Below are positions 1 through 11,286 of a stretch of 64,000 bases of DNA, piece after piece. The stretch is from assembly GCA_031772625.1 (NCBI GenBank), contig CM062815.1, positions 118,180,989 through 118,244,988 of the forward strand. The letters are read 5' to 3'. The notes under the pieces were generated by a model. The model saw only the letters and a list, made by a program, of their open reading frames with translations. It was not told the DNA's origin and made no database searches. Positions within the stretch are counted from its first letter, which is position 1. Each line of letters starts with the position of its first letter. Source of the DNA: Pinus tabuliformis. Its lineage: Eukaryota > Streptophyta > Pinopsida > Pinales > Pinaceae. Both the position numbers and the translations under genes were made by a program.

Positions 1-1504
1 AACATCTGAGATCTTCATCATGAAGATGCCATAATAGTTATGATGACAAGGATTGGAAATCTGAACTCAGGTGAAGGCACACTTTCATATCTCATTCTTC
101 AATGGATTCTCCAAGGTGATTCCATCACCATGTTTCACCCATCATCACTATGTTTTACCCATCATCACTATGCTTCACTTCATCACTATGTTGCACTTCA
201 TCACTATGCTTCACTTCATCATTATGTTGCACTTCATCACTGTGTTGCACTTCATCATTGTGCTCCACTTCATCATTGTGTTGCACTTCATCATCATTGT
301 GCTGCACTTCATCACTGTGTTTCACTTCATCATTGTGCTACACTCATCATCACTATGTTGCACCCATTATCACTATGTTGCACCCATCATCATTGTGCTG
401 CACTTCATCATTTTGTTGCACTTCATAACTATGTTGCACTTCATCACTATGTTGTAACAGAGGTACCTTATTGTACCTCATCCGAGATTTCCAACCTCTG
501 AGAAGGACATCCTAAACTGTCCTCTATAATACAGATCTATACTCCATCCATGACTACACCTAGTCACCGAGATCCTACACCCAAGTCTATAGCTATGTTG
601 AGACTGTAATAACATCTTTAGGAGATTATTGTTACAGGTCTTAAGGCCTTTCTGCTCCATCCGTTTGATGTTGAGACAAGACAACACCTATAGGTATGTT
701 GCCTAGACATATGTCGAGATTATCATTAGCCTTATTTTCTCCATTCGTCTGAGAACACCATATTCAGATCATAGGTATGCCAAGAGAGGATATTTCTCCT
801 TGTCATGCGATGTTGACGTACCATTGATGTCTAGGTTGTCAACAAGAAGTCAATTCCATTCCAATAATGTATTGAGCGCAAACTTCACTCCTTGATGCAT
901 CCTTATCTGAGGGTATTTATGCTCCACACATCCAAGTTTGTGACTCCACCTAGGGAATCTCCTTACCTGTGTTAAGGCCTCTCCTAGGACTGCTTAGGAG
1001 CCTCCTTTAGGGTAGCGTAGGTGCTTCTCTTCAATGAGATAATCATTCTACAAGATAATGTCCATAGGGCCTCCATCTAGATGTCTTAGGGAAGTGAATA
1101 GGTCTCTTTAAACAACATCTAGGTCTTCTCCTCCATGACTGCGTTAGGGATTCTTCATTAGGGTAGTGTAGAGCCTAGTGCACTCCCTCTAGATCTCTCC
1201 TTCATCAAAACCCAAAATAGAATGAAGAGAGAGATCACGAGAGTGTGAGTGTGTCTAAATGACTCGAATTCCACCTCTATTTATGATAAAATGTGGAGGG
1301 CAAGTGGGGGTAATTTGGTTGTTGGCCGACATTGAAAAATTGTTTCATAACACAAATAAATTCATATCTCCATGAATACATGTCGAAATTGTATGATATT
1401 TAGATCGATCCTACATCTCTCGATGAGAGGAATCCAAGAAAAATATCAGCTATCATAAATAAGAATACCTGCATGGAGTTTGGCCCTAGTTTCCAATTTT
1501 AACA
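1..1504 (-). mobile_element. Partial Ty1/copia-type LTR, family A (left edge of window)
   Basis: The right-hand 250 bases match the ends of the two LTRs of element C1 (13672 and 17764). Shared parts are the TATA-like block at 1277-1286, a block telling of 'aaattcatatctccatgaata' type, a 'ggatccaagaaaaatatcagc'-like block with an inserted base or two, and the terminus 'ccaattttaaca'. The left part also matches C1 around 'gattctccaaggtga'. The middle differs from C1. The element's orientation is inferred from C1, where the same end is the start of U3 on the minus strand. The left end lies outside the window. No purine tract follows 1504, so this is either a solo LTR or the right-hand LTR of an element lying to the left. 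Confidence 0.75.
125..455. repeat. 18-20 bp minisatellite inside the LTR
   Basis: About 17 imperfect copies of a unit close to TTGCACTTCATCACTATG. The first and last units are 20-bp variants with CCCATCATC in place of CTTCATC. Substitutions are mainly A/G in the CACTATG/CATTGTG part. Frames through it read as Leu-His-His-Tyr-Val-Ala repeats, which is a by-product of the repeat and not a protein. Confidence 0.9.
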
Positions 1505-1744
1505 GCCTCACTACTAGCCACGCTAGTAACATTGTACTCAACCTCAATCATGCTTAAATCTATGGACTTATCATCCAAAATATCATGGAAGATATCATAC
1601 TACGATAACACCCAAATGTGCTTGTCTCATCAACAAAGATCCCAAACATCATTAGTACATCAATGTAGTCACATATCATAGGAAGAATGTCTCTGACAAA
1701 AAATAGATCACCCCATACAAATATCTCGAAGTGAATTTGGTGGT
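1505..1744. other. Unassigned spacer between two retroelements
   Basis: AT-rich sequence with no long open frame. One minus-strand frame stays open for about 30 codons next to the LTR end, which is not enough to call a gene. Confidence 0.5.
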
Positions 1745-2693
1745 GACTTAGAGCACGCTGGCTGTTTAGCTAGTCTGCCGCACTGTTTAGTGCATTGAGT
1801 GTCTCTGTTCGGAGATCTCACCCTTAGTCCCGTGGGACTTCAAGTGCCTGCTCGAGCAAGGTATTTCCATTGGCATTTCAGCAGTAGTTTCATCAGCATT
1901 TCAGCAGTAGTTTCATTAGCATTCCTGAGGACTGTGCAACACTGAGAGGGGTGACACAGTTCTTTCTGGAAAGAGTTCTGGCTGAGGGTTTACAGTTGGA
2001 TTTGTGCTAAGAGATAGAGTAGGGGATCAGCCCTTGCATATTGGAGAGATTTAGCAGTGGTTTCTAGTAGATTTCTGGATGGTTTCATTCAATGGTAGCA
2101 CAGAGCATTCAGGGATTGCGCAGAACCCCAAGGGGGTGATTTTCGGGGGTTGGTCATTTCAAAAAGTCTCTCTAGGTTTTTCTGGGTTTCTTGAGTAGAG
2201 TCCTATTCTAGAGTTTCAACTTTTTCTGAGGAGGGGAACAACCCCAAATCCTCATTTGATTTCTAGCGGCAACAACAGCACGACAGTTCTCCAGCAGTTG
2301 GGACGCAGTTCAGAGAGGGGCAATTCCTTGCTATTCTAAGTGTATTTCTTCACTTTCCTTGTGCAAGTCAAGGTGCCATCTTTCTGATCACCTCCTGTAC
2401 TCATTCTATTACTTAGTATAATAAAATGGCTTAGCATTTCTCTCTGCATTTCTTGGGTATCTGCTTATGGTTATATTGTGATATGTTGCACCATTGTTAT
2501 TTTTATCTCTTTGAGCATTATCGGCTATTATACCACTTGTGTGTTTTCTCCTAGACAAAGTCTGGAAAGGGCCAGGTAGCCTCCGGATCTCGTCCTCTTT
2601 TCATAGGCGACATATCTGGTAAATTCCCTCCCAGTCCATCTCTGGTTGGAGTTTGCTTGTGTTTGGGGAATATTCCTGATAAGGGATATTATA
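1745..2693 (+). repeat. G1 5' LTR, lacking U3
   Basis: It matches the 3' LTR of G1 from 8237 onward and the G2 LTRs. The match starts at 'gacttagagcacgc', about 65 bases after the TATA box position of the 3' LTR, so the promoter part is missing. It ends in 'gggatattata', where G2 has 'gggatattaca', one base before the primer binding site. Confidence 0.85.
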
Positions 2694-2694
2694 G

Positions 2695-2706
2695 TGGTAT
2701 TAGAGC
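2695..2706 (+). other. G1 primer binding site
   Basis: TGGTATTAGAGC, 11 of 12 identical to the TGGTATCAGAGC site complementary to the 3' end of initiator methionine tRNA. One base separates it from the LTR end. Confidence 0.85.
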
Positions 2707-2724
2707 ATAGATCTGGCTCAGCTT

Positions 2725-4477
2725 GTGGAGCTAGAAATCTATGACACTGGGGAAAAACCCTACATCTGTTACAGAGGTCGGAGATACAGAGACACTGGGC
2801 ATAGGTTGGAGAACACTTATGGAGAGGGAGACTGTGTTCCGGTGGTGGACACAGAACAGGAGGAGCCTGTGGTGGACGCAGAACAGAAGGAGCCTGTGGT
2901 GGACGCAGAGCAGAAGGATCTGATGGCAGATGATGACGGGAAGAGATTTGTGGATATGCTCCTCAAATCAGTGCAGGATTTGTCGAGGCAGATTGAGGTG
3001 ATGGGGTAGAGATTCATGACAGTAGAGGCTAGACAGCGTGAGAGCCCATGGGCTTTCCAGGTTGGTGAGGAATTGGGCGCATCCCACCATTTTCCAGAGA
3101 AGCGTGATATTACGCAGTAGGTGGCCTCACATGCCCCTACACTCTCTACCATGCCCACCTTCTTAGGAGCTGACACGGGGGCCGTAGCACAACAAGAGGT
3201 AGAGCCTGGACATATGGGAAATTATCTATGTTTCATGAAAATTCAAAGAACTCGGCGTTTCGAGCCGTACCCGTACCCGAAACTCCGAAACTTGGCGGAA
3301 ACTCGACCATCATGTAATCATCTATTAGAGTTAATATAGACTTGTTTTTCCTTTTAAATTGTCATCTATGGGTCTTATTCCCTTTTTTCTTACAAGATAA
3401 TGTGTTATTCACTTATTTATTTATATATATATATATATATTTAAATATACATATATGACGTTTCGGTTGACATTTCGGTCAACGTTTCCATTTTTGGGAG
3501 GTGACGTTTCTAAACGTCCCTGTTTTGGAAACTATGAAACATTTTGGCGTTTCGTGCAACTTAGGAAATTATTTTGCAGAGTACCAGGCATATGGGCAGG
3601 AGTTCAGGGAAGCCCTCTCATTCAGTGATTTTGTTCAGCTCCGATGGGATAATAGACCCCACTACCATCACAGAGGGTACCGACATTACCATGATGGTGA
3701 CACCCACCGTGCAGCGAGTAGATTCCACTTGCCTATGTTTGATGGTTCATCAAACAGTTTGGCAAAGTATTGGGTGGAGAAGATGGATATTTATTTCCTG
3801 CTTAACCAGATGTTAGAGACAGAGGCCATCAAGGTGGTAACATTGCATTTGGATGGTGAGGCCCAGGATTGGTGGTTTCATGGGATGGTTACACTTGGGC
3901 ACTCCACAGTGAAGACATATGCTGAGTTTACCAGGAGATTGATGGAGAAATTTGATCGAAGGGATCCAAAGCAGCATTTTGTTGAGCTGACGAGGCTCAA
4001 ACAGACAGGGAGCCCAAAGACCTACATTTCAGATTTCTTGAGGGTCTCTATGGTGGTGCCAGACCTATCCATGACGTGGAGGGTATATATGTATGTTGAG
4101 GGGTTAGCAAAGCCACTTCAGGGTCTAGTCTGATCCACTAGACCAGCTACACTCCAGGACGCTATCAGCAAGACCCTGGACTTACAGGATGTCTTACCCA
4201 GGACCCGGACACCTTACCCCCAGAGACAGACTTTTTAGTCTAAGGGGAAGGATGTGAGGATTCCACCCCCAAAAGGGAATCCAGGACGAGTACAACTTGA
4301 CGATGCCAGGAGGGAGCTAAAGAAGAAGTGGTTATGCTTCACTTGTCAGGAGCCGTGGGCACCAGGACATAGATGTGCTGTTGGCAAAGCACACTTTATT
4401 GAGGTCTTCTCCGAGAGCAGTGGAGAAGAGTATGATGAGGATAATGTGGAGGTAGGAGACAGCCATGCCGTATAGGG
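2725..4477 (+). pseudogene. G1 gag (broken)
   Basis: Gag forms the particle and packages the element RNA. The first ATG reads MELEIYDTGEKP and runs 94 codons to a stop at 3007-3009. It includes three acidic repeats of the VVDAEQKEP type. After further stops and a 338-bp insertion (3226-3563), the frame from about 3573 carries the retrotransposon gag core. Its markers are FDGSS near 3740, AQDWWFHGMV near 3860 and KFDRRDPKQHFVELTRLKQ near 3950. A stop follows at 4131. The segment at 4254-4475 holds a cysteine/histidine motif, CFTCQEPWAPGHRC, then an acidic tail. The match to G2 gag shows that these were once one frame. It cannot make a full Gag now. Confidence 0.9.
3217..3572. mobile_element. 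338-bp non-autonomous insertion in G1 gag, 9-bp target duplication
   Basis: GGAAATTAT flanks a 338-bp segment (3226-3563) at 3217-3225 and 3564-3572. The G2 copy of gag has a single GGCAATTAT at this site and no insert, so the empty site is visible. The insert has no coding capacity. It is rich in GTTTC/GAAAC motifs, with a TA run at 3421-3440 and 'ggcgtttcg' near both ends. Clear terminal inverted repeats are not obvious. A 9-bp duplication is typical of Mutator-like elements, so a Mutator-derived miniature element is the likeliest class. Confidence 0.8.
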
Positions 4478-4481
4478 ACCT

Positions 4482-4943
4482 TTGCCACCCCCACCACCAC
4501 CAGCAGGTGGTGCATCTTTTGCACCCACCAGAGGGGCCCTTGTAGCATTGCGAGGAGTTCCCAAGTATCTGACGCTACATGTACAGGGGACAGTACGTGG
4601 CCAACGAGTATCAGTTTTGGTTAACAGTGGGGAAACCCACAACTTCATCGATGCACAGATGGTTGAGCGGAGAGGTATACAGACAGAGAGCTTCGATGGG
4701 TTTTTATTCTTGGTCCCAAGAGATTAGACTATGATGTGTGCTCATTATGTTCCAGAGCTTTCAGTGACGATGGGCACCTACACATTGACTGACCACTTTT
4801 TCGTGGTCGATATTCCAGACACCAACATGATACTGGGTGTTCAGTGGCTTATCACTCAAGGGAAGGTCACGACGGATTGGAAGACCCTGGAGATGGAGTG
4901 GGATGATGAGAAGACAGGGAGGCATGAGAAGATACGGGGATAG
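4482..4943 (+). pseudogene. G1 aspartic protease (broken, catalytic Asp changed)
   Basis: A retropepsin cleaves Gag-Pol. The segment follows a proline run and reads VLVNSGETHNFIDAQ where the family has a DSG(A/T)THNFI active site. G2 keeps VLVDSGATHNFI on its minus strand near 28670. Both the Asp-to-Asn and Ala-to-Glu changes should abolish activity. A stop at about 4725 splits the domain. The second half contains DTNMILGVQWL, the usual ILGxxWL flap/hydrophobic partner motif. A stop at 4941 ends it. Confidence 0.88.
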
Positions 4944-5102
4944 CACACATATCCGCAAAAAACTATTTCAGCTCATTAGATGGAGGCAGTATTCCTAAAG
5001 GGAGACATAGAGTGGGTAGTGGAGCTGCGTGCATCAGAGGCAGGGACTACAGGGCAGACGGTACATCCAGAGATATAGTCCATCCTTGATCGGTATGCCG
5101 TA

Positions 5103-6413
5103 GTGTTTGGGGAGATTCCACTCGGACAACCACCAGATCAAGGGTTTGAGCACACCATCGAGCTTGAGCACGGCATACAGGCAGTGATTACCACCCCCTA
5201 TAGGCACCCCAAGGCCTATCGGGATGAGATTGAGCGGGCTATCGAGGAGTTGCTGACTCTTGGGTACATTCGACCAAGCAGGAGTCCTTTTGCTTCTTCC
5301 GTGGTGTTGGTGAAGAAGAAGGATGGTACATTGAGGATGTGCATTAACTACAGGGCCCTGAACAAGAAGACCCTGAAGAACAGGTACCCCATGCCTAGGA
5401 TATATGAGTTGATGGACGAGTTGAGAGGAGCACGGTTCTTCTCAAAGAATGATTTGAGATCTGGGTACCATCAGATTCGTGTGAGGGAGCAGGACATTCC
5501 CAAGACTGCCTTCAGGTGTTACAATGGGCACTTTGAGTTCTTGGTGATGCCCTTTGGGCTAACCAATGCCCCCGCTACATTTCAGTCCTGCATGAATCAC
5601 ATCTTCCGCAGTCACTTGAGGAAGTTTGTGTTGGTATTCTTTGATGATATTCTCATTTACAGCAAGACTTGGGAGGAGCATCTCCAGCACATTGAGACAG
5701 TATTGCATATCTTACAGGAGCAGCAGTTCTATGCCAAAATCTCCAAGTGTGAGTTTGGGTTGATGGAGATGTTGTATCTGGGAAACATTATAGGGGTGGA
5801 CAGAGAGAGTCCATGAGGAGAAGATTAGGGCCATCAGAGAATGGCCGGAGCCGAGAAATGTGACAGAAATCTGGGGATTCATTGGCATTTGTACTTACTA
5901 CCGAAATTTCGTCAAGAGTTTCTCCCAGCTTGCTGCACCCCTGACATATTTGACGAGGAAAGGGGCTTTCAGTTGGTCGATACAACGCAGCGAGCCTTTG
6001 ACAAGCTCAAGGAGGTCATGAGCAGCTTCCCATTGCTTGCATTGCCAGATTTCATGCAGCCATTCGTTTTGGAGTGTGACGCGTCGAGAGAAGGGATCGA
6101 CGTAGTATTGATGTAGGGAGGTCACCCTATAGCCTATGAGAGCCGGAAGCTCCTTCCACACGAGAGGTTTGATTCTATATACGACAAGGATATGCTAGCC
6201 ATCATGCATGCATTGGCCAAGTTCCGACAGTATTTGGTAGGTAACAGGTTGAGGGTGAAGATTGATCACAACAACCTTAGATTCTTTTTAGAGCAGAAGC
6301 AGCTATAGGAGAGGTAGTAGAAGTGGATCAGTAAGATCCAAGCATATGACTTTGACATTGAGTATGTCAAGGGTAAGAATAACATGGTAGCAGATGCACT
6401 TTCACGTAGACCA
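5103..6413 (+). pseudogene. G1 reverse transcriptase and RNase H (broken)
   Basis: RT and RNase H copy the element RNA into DNA. The 5103-5816 frame contains the RT finger and palm motifs in order: [50 protein letters not shown], and the catalytic FFDDILIYS at codons 179-185 (FFDD at 5637-5648). The frame breaks near 5800, where G2 has an intact GVDGVRIHEDKIRAIREW segment. RNase H continues with LALPDFMQPFVLECDAS (first catalytic Asp), YDKDMLAIMHALAKFRQYL and a stop-filled HNNLRFFLEQKQ region, ending with ADALSRRP near 6410. At least five stops fall between 6110 and 6330. Confidence 0.93.
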
Positions 6414-7845
6414 GCCACGTTGTCTCTTATGAGCTTGGATACAAACTGGAGGGCTCGACTCTTAATAGAGTACTCCAAGGACAGGTTTGCACGTGAGGTT
6501 CTGGATGGGCAGGTGGCAGATGACAGGTACAAGGTGGTCGATGAGATCATCTACTATAAGGACCAGATCTTCTTGACTGAGGGGTCTCAACTCAAGAAGA
6601 TACTACAAGCATCACATGATTCACCATTGGCAGGCCATTAGGGGTTTACCAAAACCTACAGGGCCATTAGAGAGGATCTCATGGAAGGGCCTCAAGGAGG
6701 ACATACTCCAGCATATACGGGAGTGCAATGTTTTCCAGAGGAACAAGGGAGAGATGAGCCATCCCGCAGGATTATTGCAACCTCTTCCCATTTCGGAGGT
6801 GAAGTGGGAGAGTATTTCAATGGACTTCATCACAGGGTTGCCCATGGTACAGGGCAAGGATTGTATCTTTGTCGTTGTTGATTGACTGACAAAATACGCA
6901 CATTTTTTTTCCATATCTGCACACTATACAATAGCATAGGTGGCCGAGCTGTTCTTCAGAGAGATCTTCAGGCTACATGGTCTTCCTAAGACCATCATCA
7001 GTGATAGGGACAATCATTTCATGGGTGGGTTTTGGCAAGAGCTTTTCTGGTTGGTGGGGTTGGATTTGACACCGAGTTCCAGTTATCACCCACAGATGGA
7101 TGGACAGACAGAGATAGTTAACAAGTGGCTGGAGCGCTACTTGCATAACTATGTCAGTGGGCAGTAGCGAGCATGGCTGAAGTGGTTGCATCTGGGGGAG
7201 TACTGCTACAACACTTCTCATCACATGTCCATTGGTATGTCACCATTCTATGCCTTATATGGGTATCATCCTTTATCTTTTGCTGACGTGATGTTTGGTG
7301 ATAGCAAGGCTCCTAGAGCCAAGATTTGGATCCAAGAGAGTCAGGATATCCTCCGAGCTCTCAAGGATAACATGGCTACAACACAAAACCAACAGAAGCT
7401 ATATGCCGACAGGGGTTAGGTGGAGAGACAGTTTGAGGTAGGGGATGTGGTCTACCTACGATTACAGCCATACCAACAGTCGTCACTGAAACAGAAGGGG
7501 GATGAGAAGCTCAAGCATCGCTTTTATGGGCCATACAGGGTGATGCGTAGGGTTGGACAGGTTGCATATGAGTTGGAGCTACCCCAAGGAAGCAAGATTC
7601 ATAACATTTTTCATGTATCATGCCTTAAGAAGGCATTGGGGCAGAAGGTGACAGTGACAGATGAGCTACCACCCATGGATGATGAGGGGCATTTGGTGTT
7701 GCAGCTGAAGGCTATCATTGATACTAGGGAGAGGCAACTACAGAGTAGGACGATCTGGGAATTCTTGGTGAGGTGGAATTTGTTGGATGAGGATGCCACT
7801 TGGGAGAGTGAGAAAATCTTGCAGCATCCAACTTCAGTTGCTTGA
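6384..7845 (+). pseudogene. G1 integrase with C-terminal chromodomain (broken)
   Basis: Integrase inserts the DNA copy. The zinc-binding region reads HDSPLAGH then, after a stop, RECNVFQRNK. The second Cys of the HHCC motif is Phe here, while G2 has CNVCQRNK. The core has DFITGLP (first Asp), IISDRDNHF (second Asp) and DGQTEIVN (catalytic Glu near 7110), with stops near 6880, 6940 and 7165. The 7420-7845 frame holds the GPY/F-like segment KHRFYGPYRVMRRVGQVAYELELP. At codons 91-137 it holds a chromodomain with EFLVRWNLLDEDATWES. The chromodomain is known in this clade to bind methylated histone H3, guiding integration to heterochromatin. Confidence 0.93.
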
Positions 7846-7857
7846 GGACAAGCAAAA

Positions 7858-7873
7858 TTTTTCTGGGGGTGAC
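7858..7873 (+). other. G1 polypurine tract
   Basis: TCTGGGGGTGAC just before the LTR start TGTAATATTCC; this is where plus-strand DNA synthesis would start. Confidence 0.7.
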
Positions 7874-8907
7874 TGTAATATTCCTAATTAGCCATGGCTA
7901 ATTGGAATATTTGATTTTGCTCAATTTTTTATTTCTATAGTTATTTATAAATAAAAAAGTGAGGAAGGGGGACATAACTCACTTTTAGAATAAAAGTCAC
8001 TTCCTAGTAGCACAACATTGTGACTTAAAGGGGAGCCAAGGGGGCCAAAGGGGGACGCAGAGATGGAGCCCATGCAGACACATGGAGGGACTGCGCAGAA
8101 GGGAAGAAACACGTGGCAAGAGGGGAATTACATTGGAGAAGGTGAGCCTTGGGATTGAGAGAGGCAAAGGCTATAAAGAAGAGAGAAGCCCCCTCATTTT
8201 GATCATTCAGTTATGAGAATTTGTGATAGTCATTTTGACTTAGAGCACGCTAGCTGTTTAACTAGTCTGCAGCACTGTTTAGTGCATTGAGTGTCTCCGT
8301 TCAGAGATCTCACCCTTAGCCCTGGCGGACTTTGAATGCTTGCTCAGGAAAGGTATTTCCATTGGAATTTCAAAAGTAGTTTCATCAGCATTTCAACATC
8401 AGTTTCATCAGTGTTTCTAAGGACTGCGCATCACGGAGAGGGGTGGTGCAGTTCTTTCTGGCAGGAGTTCTGGGTGAGGGTTTATAGTTGGATTTGTGTT
8501 GAGAGATAGAGTAGGGGATCAACCCTTGCATATTGGAGAGCTTTGCTAGAGGTTTCAGGCAGATTTCTGGAGTGTTTCATTCAGTGGCAGCGCAGGGCAT
8601 TGAGGGATTGCACAGAACCCCTAGGGGGTGATTTTCGGGGGTCGACCATTTCAGGAAAGCTCTCTGGGTTTTTCTGGGTTTCTTGAGTAGAGTCTGATTC
8701 CAGAGTTTCAAATTTTTCTGAGGAGGGGAGCAGCCCCAAATCATCATTTGATTTCTAGTAGCAGCAGTAGCATGACAGTTCTCCAGCAGCTGGGATGTAG
8801 TTCAGAGAGGGGAAATTCCTTGCTATTCTGAGTGTATTTCTTCACTTTCCTTGTACAAGTCGAGGTGCCATCTTTCTGATCACCTCATGTACTCATTCTA
8901 TTACTCA

Positions 8908-8911
<4 letters not shown>
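7874..8911 (+). repeat. G1 3' LTR, missing its last ~270 bases
   Basis: It starts with TGTAATATTCCTAATTAGCC, the mirror of the G2 LTR end. It follows the 5' LTR until 'tctattactcagtata', then stops. The 5' LTR shows what is absent: the 'ataaaatggcttagc' block through to the terminus. A microsatellite starts at the break. Confidence 0.88.
8172..8178 (+). promoter_or_regulatory. TATA box of the G1 3' LTR
   Basis: TATAAAG, about 300 bases into the LTR. The same motif occurs on the minus strand in both G2 LTRs ('cctttatag' near 25113 and 31748), so it is conserved in the family. Transcription should start around 8200-8210. Confidence 0.65.
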
Positions 8912-8970
<59 letters not shown>

Positions 8971-8976
8971 TGTATG

Positions 8977-9008
<32 letters not shown>

Positions 9009-9021
9009 TGTATGTATGTAT
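8909..9021. repeat. (TA)n then (TATG)n microsatellite
   Basis: About 16 TA units, then about 19 TATG/TGTA units with one or two interruptions. It begins exactly where the G1 3' LTR breaks off. Confidence 0.97.
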
Positions 9022-9302
9022 ATGGACGGGTGTTCAATTATTGGTTGCCAAGTCAAGTTCAACAATATCTCTTCACAACTTCTTGAAATTTGAATGGAGT
9101 GTCCAAGGATTTGCATTTCCACTTTTTTAATAGCTTCATTATATATATTTCATTTTCCCAACTTTAGGGCATAATACATCATGCCATGATTCTTCATTTT
9201 GAACTTTAAATGCCATCTCCCTCTTACTTTGATCATCAAAGGCTCATTTCCTGTCAATAATAGACCATCGGTATATAAAACCAAAACCAAAATCAAATAA
9301 TG

Positions 9303-9753
9303 ACATATTGATATGCATATTTTGGTCCCCTACAAACACAAGTTTAGTCAACACATTCACATTCTCTATGGTAATTCAAATATTCAAAATTCCCTATTCA
9401 TATAATTTTCAGTTTCGAGCTCCATGTCTATAACTGTGTTATCCTTCAGGTGAACTTCTAATTTCATGCACAAAGCTTCACTTTTGTGCCCTACAGGCAT
9501 AACTGCACCCATAGGCCTTCTTTCATGGGGACATATTGATATGCATATTTTGGTCCCCTACAAACATAATTCAACACATTCACATTCTCTATGGTAAGTC
9601 AAATATTTAAAATTCCCTATTCATAGAATTTTCAGTTTCTAGCTCCATGTCTATAGCGCTGTTATCCTTCATGTGAACTTCTGATTTCAAGCAAAAAGCT
9701 TCACTTTTGTGTCCTATAGGCATAAATGCACCCATAGGCCTTCTTTCATGTGG
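9303..9753. repeat. 228-bp tandem duplication
   Basis: Copy 1 is 9303-9530 and copy 2 is 9531-9753. Both start 'acatattgatatgcatattt' and end 'aggccttctttcatg'. They differ by scattered substitutions and a few short gaps. On the minus strand each copy keeps an open stretch starting HERRPMGA and ending NREF before a stop. Confidence 0.92.
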
Positions 9754-11274
9754 TTTGGAGGCTACAGCCACACCCTCATGCTTCCTTCCATGCGGTTGAG
9801 GTTTAGAGTAAGGAAAATTCTTTCTTCTTAGACTAGAACTTTGTTGCAGATGAACAATATAAAATATTTATCTAATCATGTCCATAAATATTGCTTTAGT
9901 AATAAATAATCTTCTATACATATAATGTAAATGATAATAGGTGTAAGGATCTTATGGAGAGATTCTCCCTCTGAATGAGTGGCCTCTTCATCCATTATTA
10001 TTCACGTCTTTAATTTGTCTATCATAATACTATCACGCATCAACAAAACTATTAGATCACAGAATTGAACTATATCAGGTTCTAAAACATATATCCATCA
10101 TGGTCATAACATGTTAGCATTATCTACTTCATCATCATATATGAACATGGCATCAAAATTTCATCAAAAGTTAGAGTTTTATGATTAGGGTAGTAGACAA
10201 GTGTAACATCATACTTCAAGGATCATGAACACAATAGTATTTTCATCAAGTCATGTCATTCAATTTTTCCATATGTCATAATTACTAAGCTCATCAATAT
10301 GACAAAAATATTGAGCTAGCCTTTTTATGAAATCCATATGTCTAAGATGTGAGATGCTTTGCCAAAGGTCAGGTATACCAATATATAAAAAATCAATGTT
10401 TCTAAGTATCTTTATCATGACTTAATAGAATGTAAGATACTTGTCCAACGTCTCATCATAAGTACCATTAATCAAAATTACTTTCATATGCATACATGAG
10501 CCATTTGTGAAGGTGATATACTCATAATATCTTAGGGCCTACCTTTCTATCCAATATTGCAGTTGAGACATAACATTGAAACAATACACCATACATACCT
10601 TGTAGTACTCAAATACATGTGCATCTTCTTATTTGACATTGGTAGTGGGAGCACTTTTTCAACTTCCTTGCCATGGGAAACTATATCTCTTGTCTTCTTG
10701 CACTAGCCATCTTTTCTTGCATCTCAGATGATCCTCAAGAGGGATCCACTTATCACATCTCATCAAGAAGTTAGATGTATCCAAATACTCACATATACAT
10801 GTAAGAAGTATAGGTAATAATCAAAACAATAATCAAATCAATAAGTCTAAACAAAATTAAAGACATAAAGGAGCACCATAAATCAAAAAATACTTATCTT
10901 CCATGAGAAGTGGTAATCTCCTTCTTGAACCAGCCTTCAAGAGCCATCACTGTCCATTGTCCTTCAATATTTCCACCAACTTTATGAGTAACCAAACCTA
11001 ATAGAGACTATCCCATCTAGGGCTTCATCAAATATGTCACAATTGCTTGAGCATATTCACATTGACCATGCTAGGGTTTCTACATTTCATATCTCAAATA
11101 TTTTCCATAATCCCCCTCAATCCCTAACCTCATAATATTCATCAAACCCTAATACACAAATTGCCTAGGGTTTCCTTCAAACCCTAGAATTATTTTAGGT
11201 CTCCTCCACCTTCTCATGCCTCCATCAAAGGTTTCTTCTTAGGGGTTATCTTCAATGTATTTTCTTCAGCCCTG

Positions 11275-11286
11275 TCTCTGATACCA
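11275..11286 (-). other. C3 primer binding site
   Basis: The minus strand reads TGGTATCAGAGA, 11 of 12 identical to the initiator-tRNA-Met site, directly next to the LTR start at 11287. This fixes the orientation as minus. Confidence 0.8.

Larger units (their letters stand above)
1745..8911 (+). mobile_element. G1: Ty3/gypsy chromovirus, both LTRs truncated
   Basis: The order is partial 5' LTR, primer binding site, gag with a CCHC-type motif, retropepsin, RT with FFDD, RNase H, integrase, chromodomain, purine tract and partial 3' LTR. This is the layout of plant chromoviruses. It is the same family as G2 (24092-32051), which lies in the opposite direction. The coding region has many in-frame stops, several frameshifts, and a 338-bp insertion in gag. 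Neither outer end is intact, so no target duplication can be read. Confidence 0.95.
9022..11286 (-). mobile_element. C3: decayed interior of a copia-type element (minus strand)
   Basis: The right border is a minus-strand primer binding site abutting an LTR start at 11287. Minus-strand translation gives scattered open stretches but no complete domain. One, near 10290-10400, reads ILHSIKS and KASHILDIWIS in one frame, which resembles copia gag text. Stretches near 10390-10640 and 9700-9870 also stay open for 40-60 codons. No zinc knuckle, RT or integrase motif was found. The left LTR is not seen; the region joins directly to the microsatellite at 9021, which suggests a deletion. Confidence 0.5.

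Noticed and set aside
40..501. Open frames with Leu-His-His-Tyr-Val-Ala repeats
   Set aside because: They exist in all three forward frames because the 18-bp unit lacks stops; no protein signal.
8851..9130. Open frames of Tyr-Ile and Cys-Met-Tyr-Val repeats
   Set aside because: Translated TA/TATG microsatellite.
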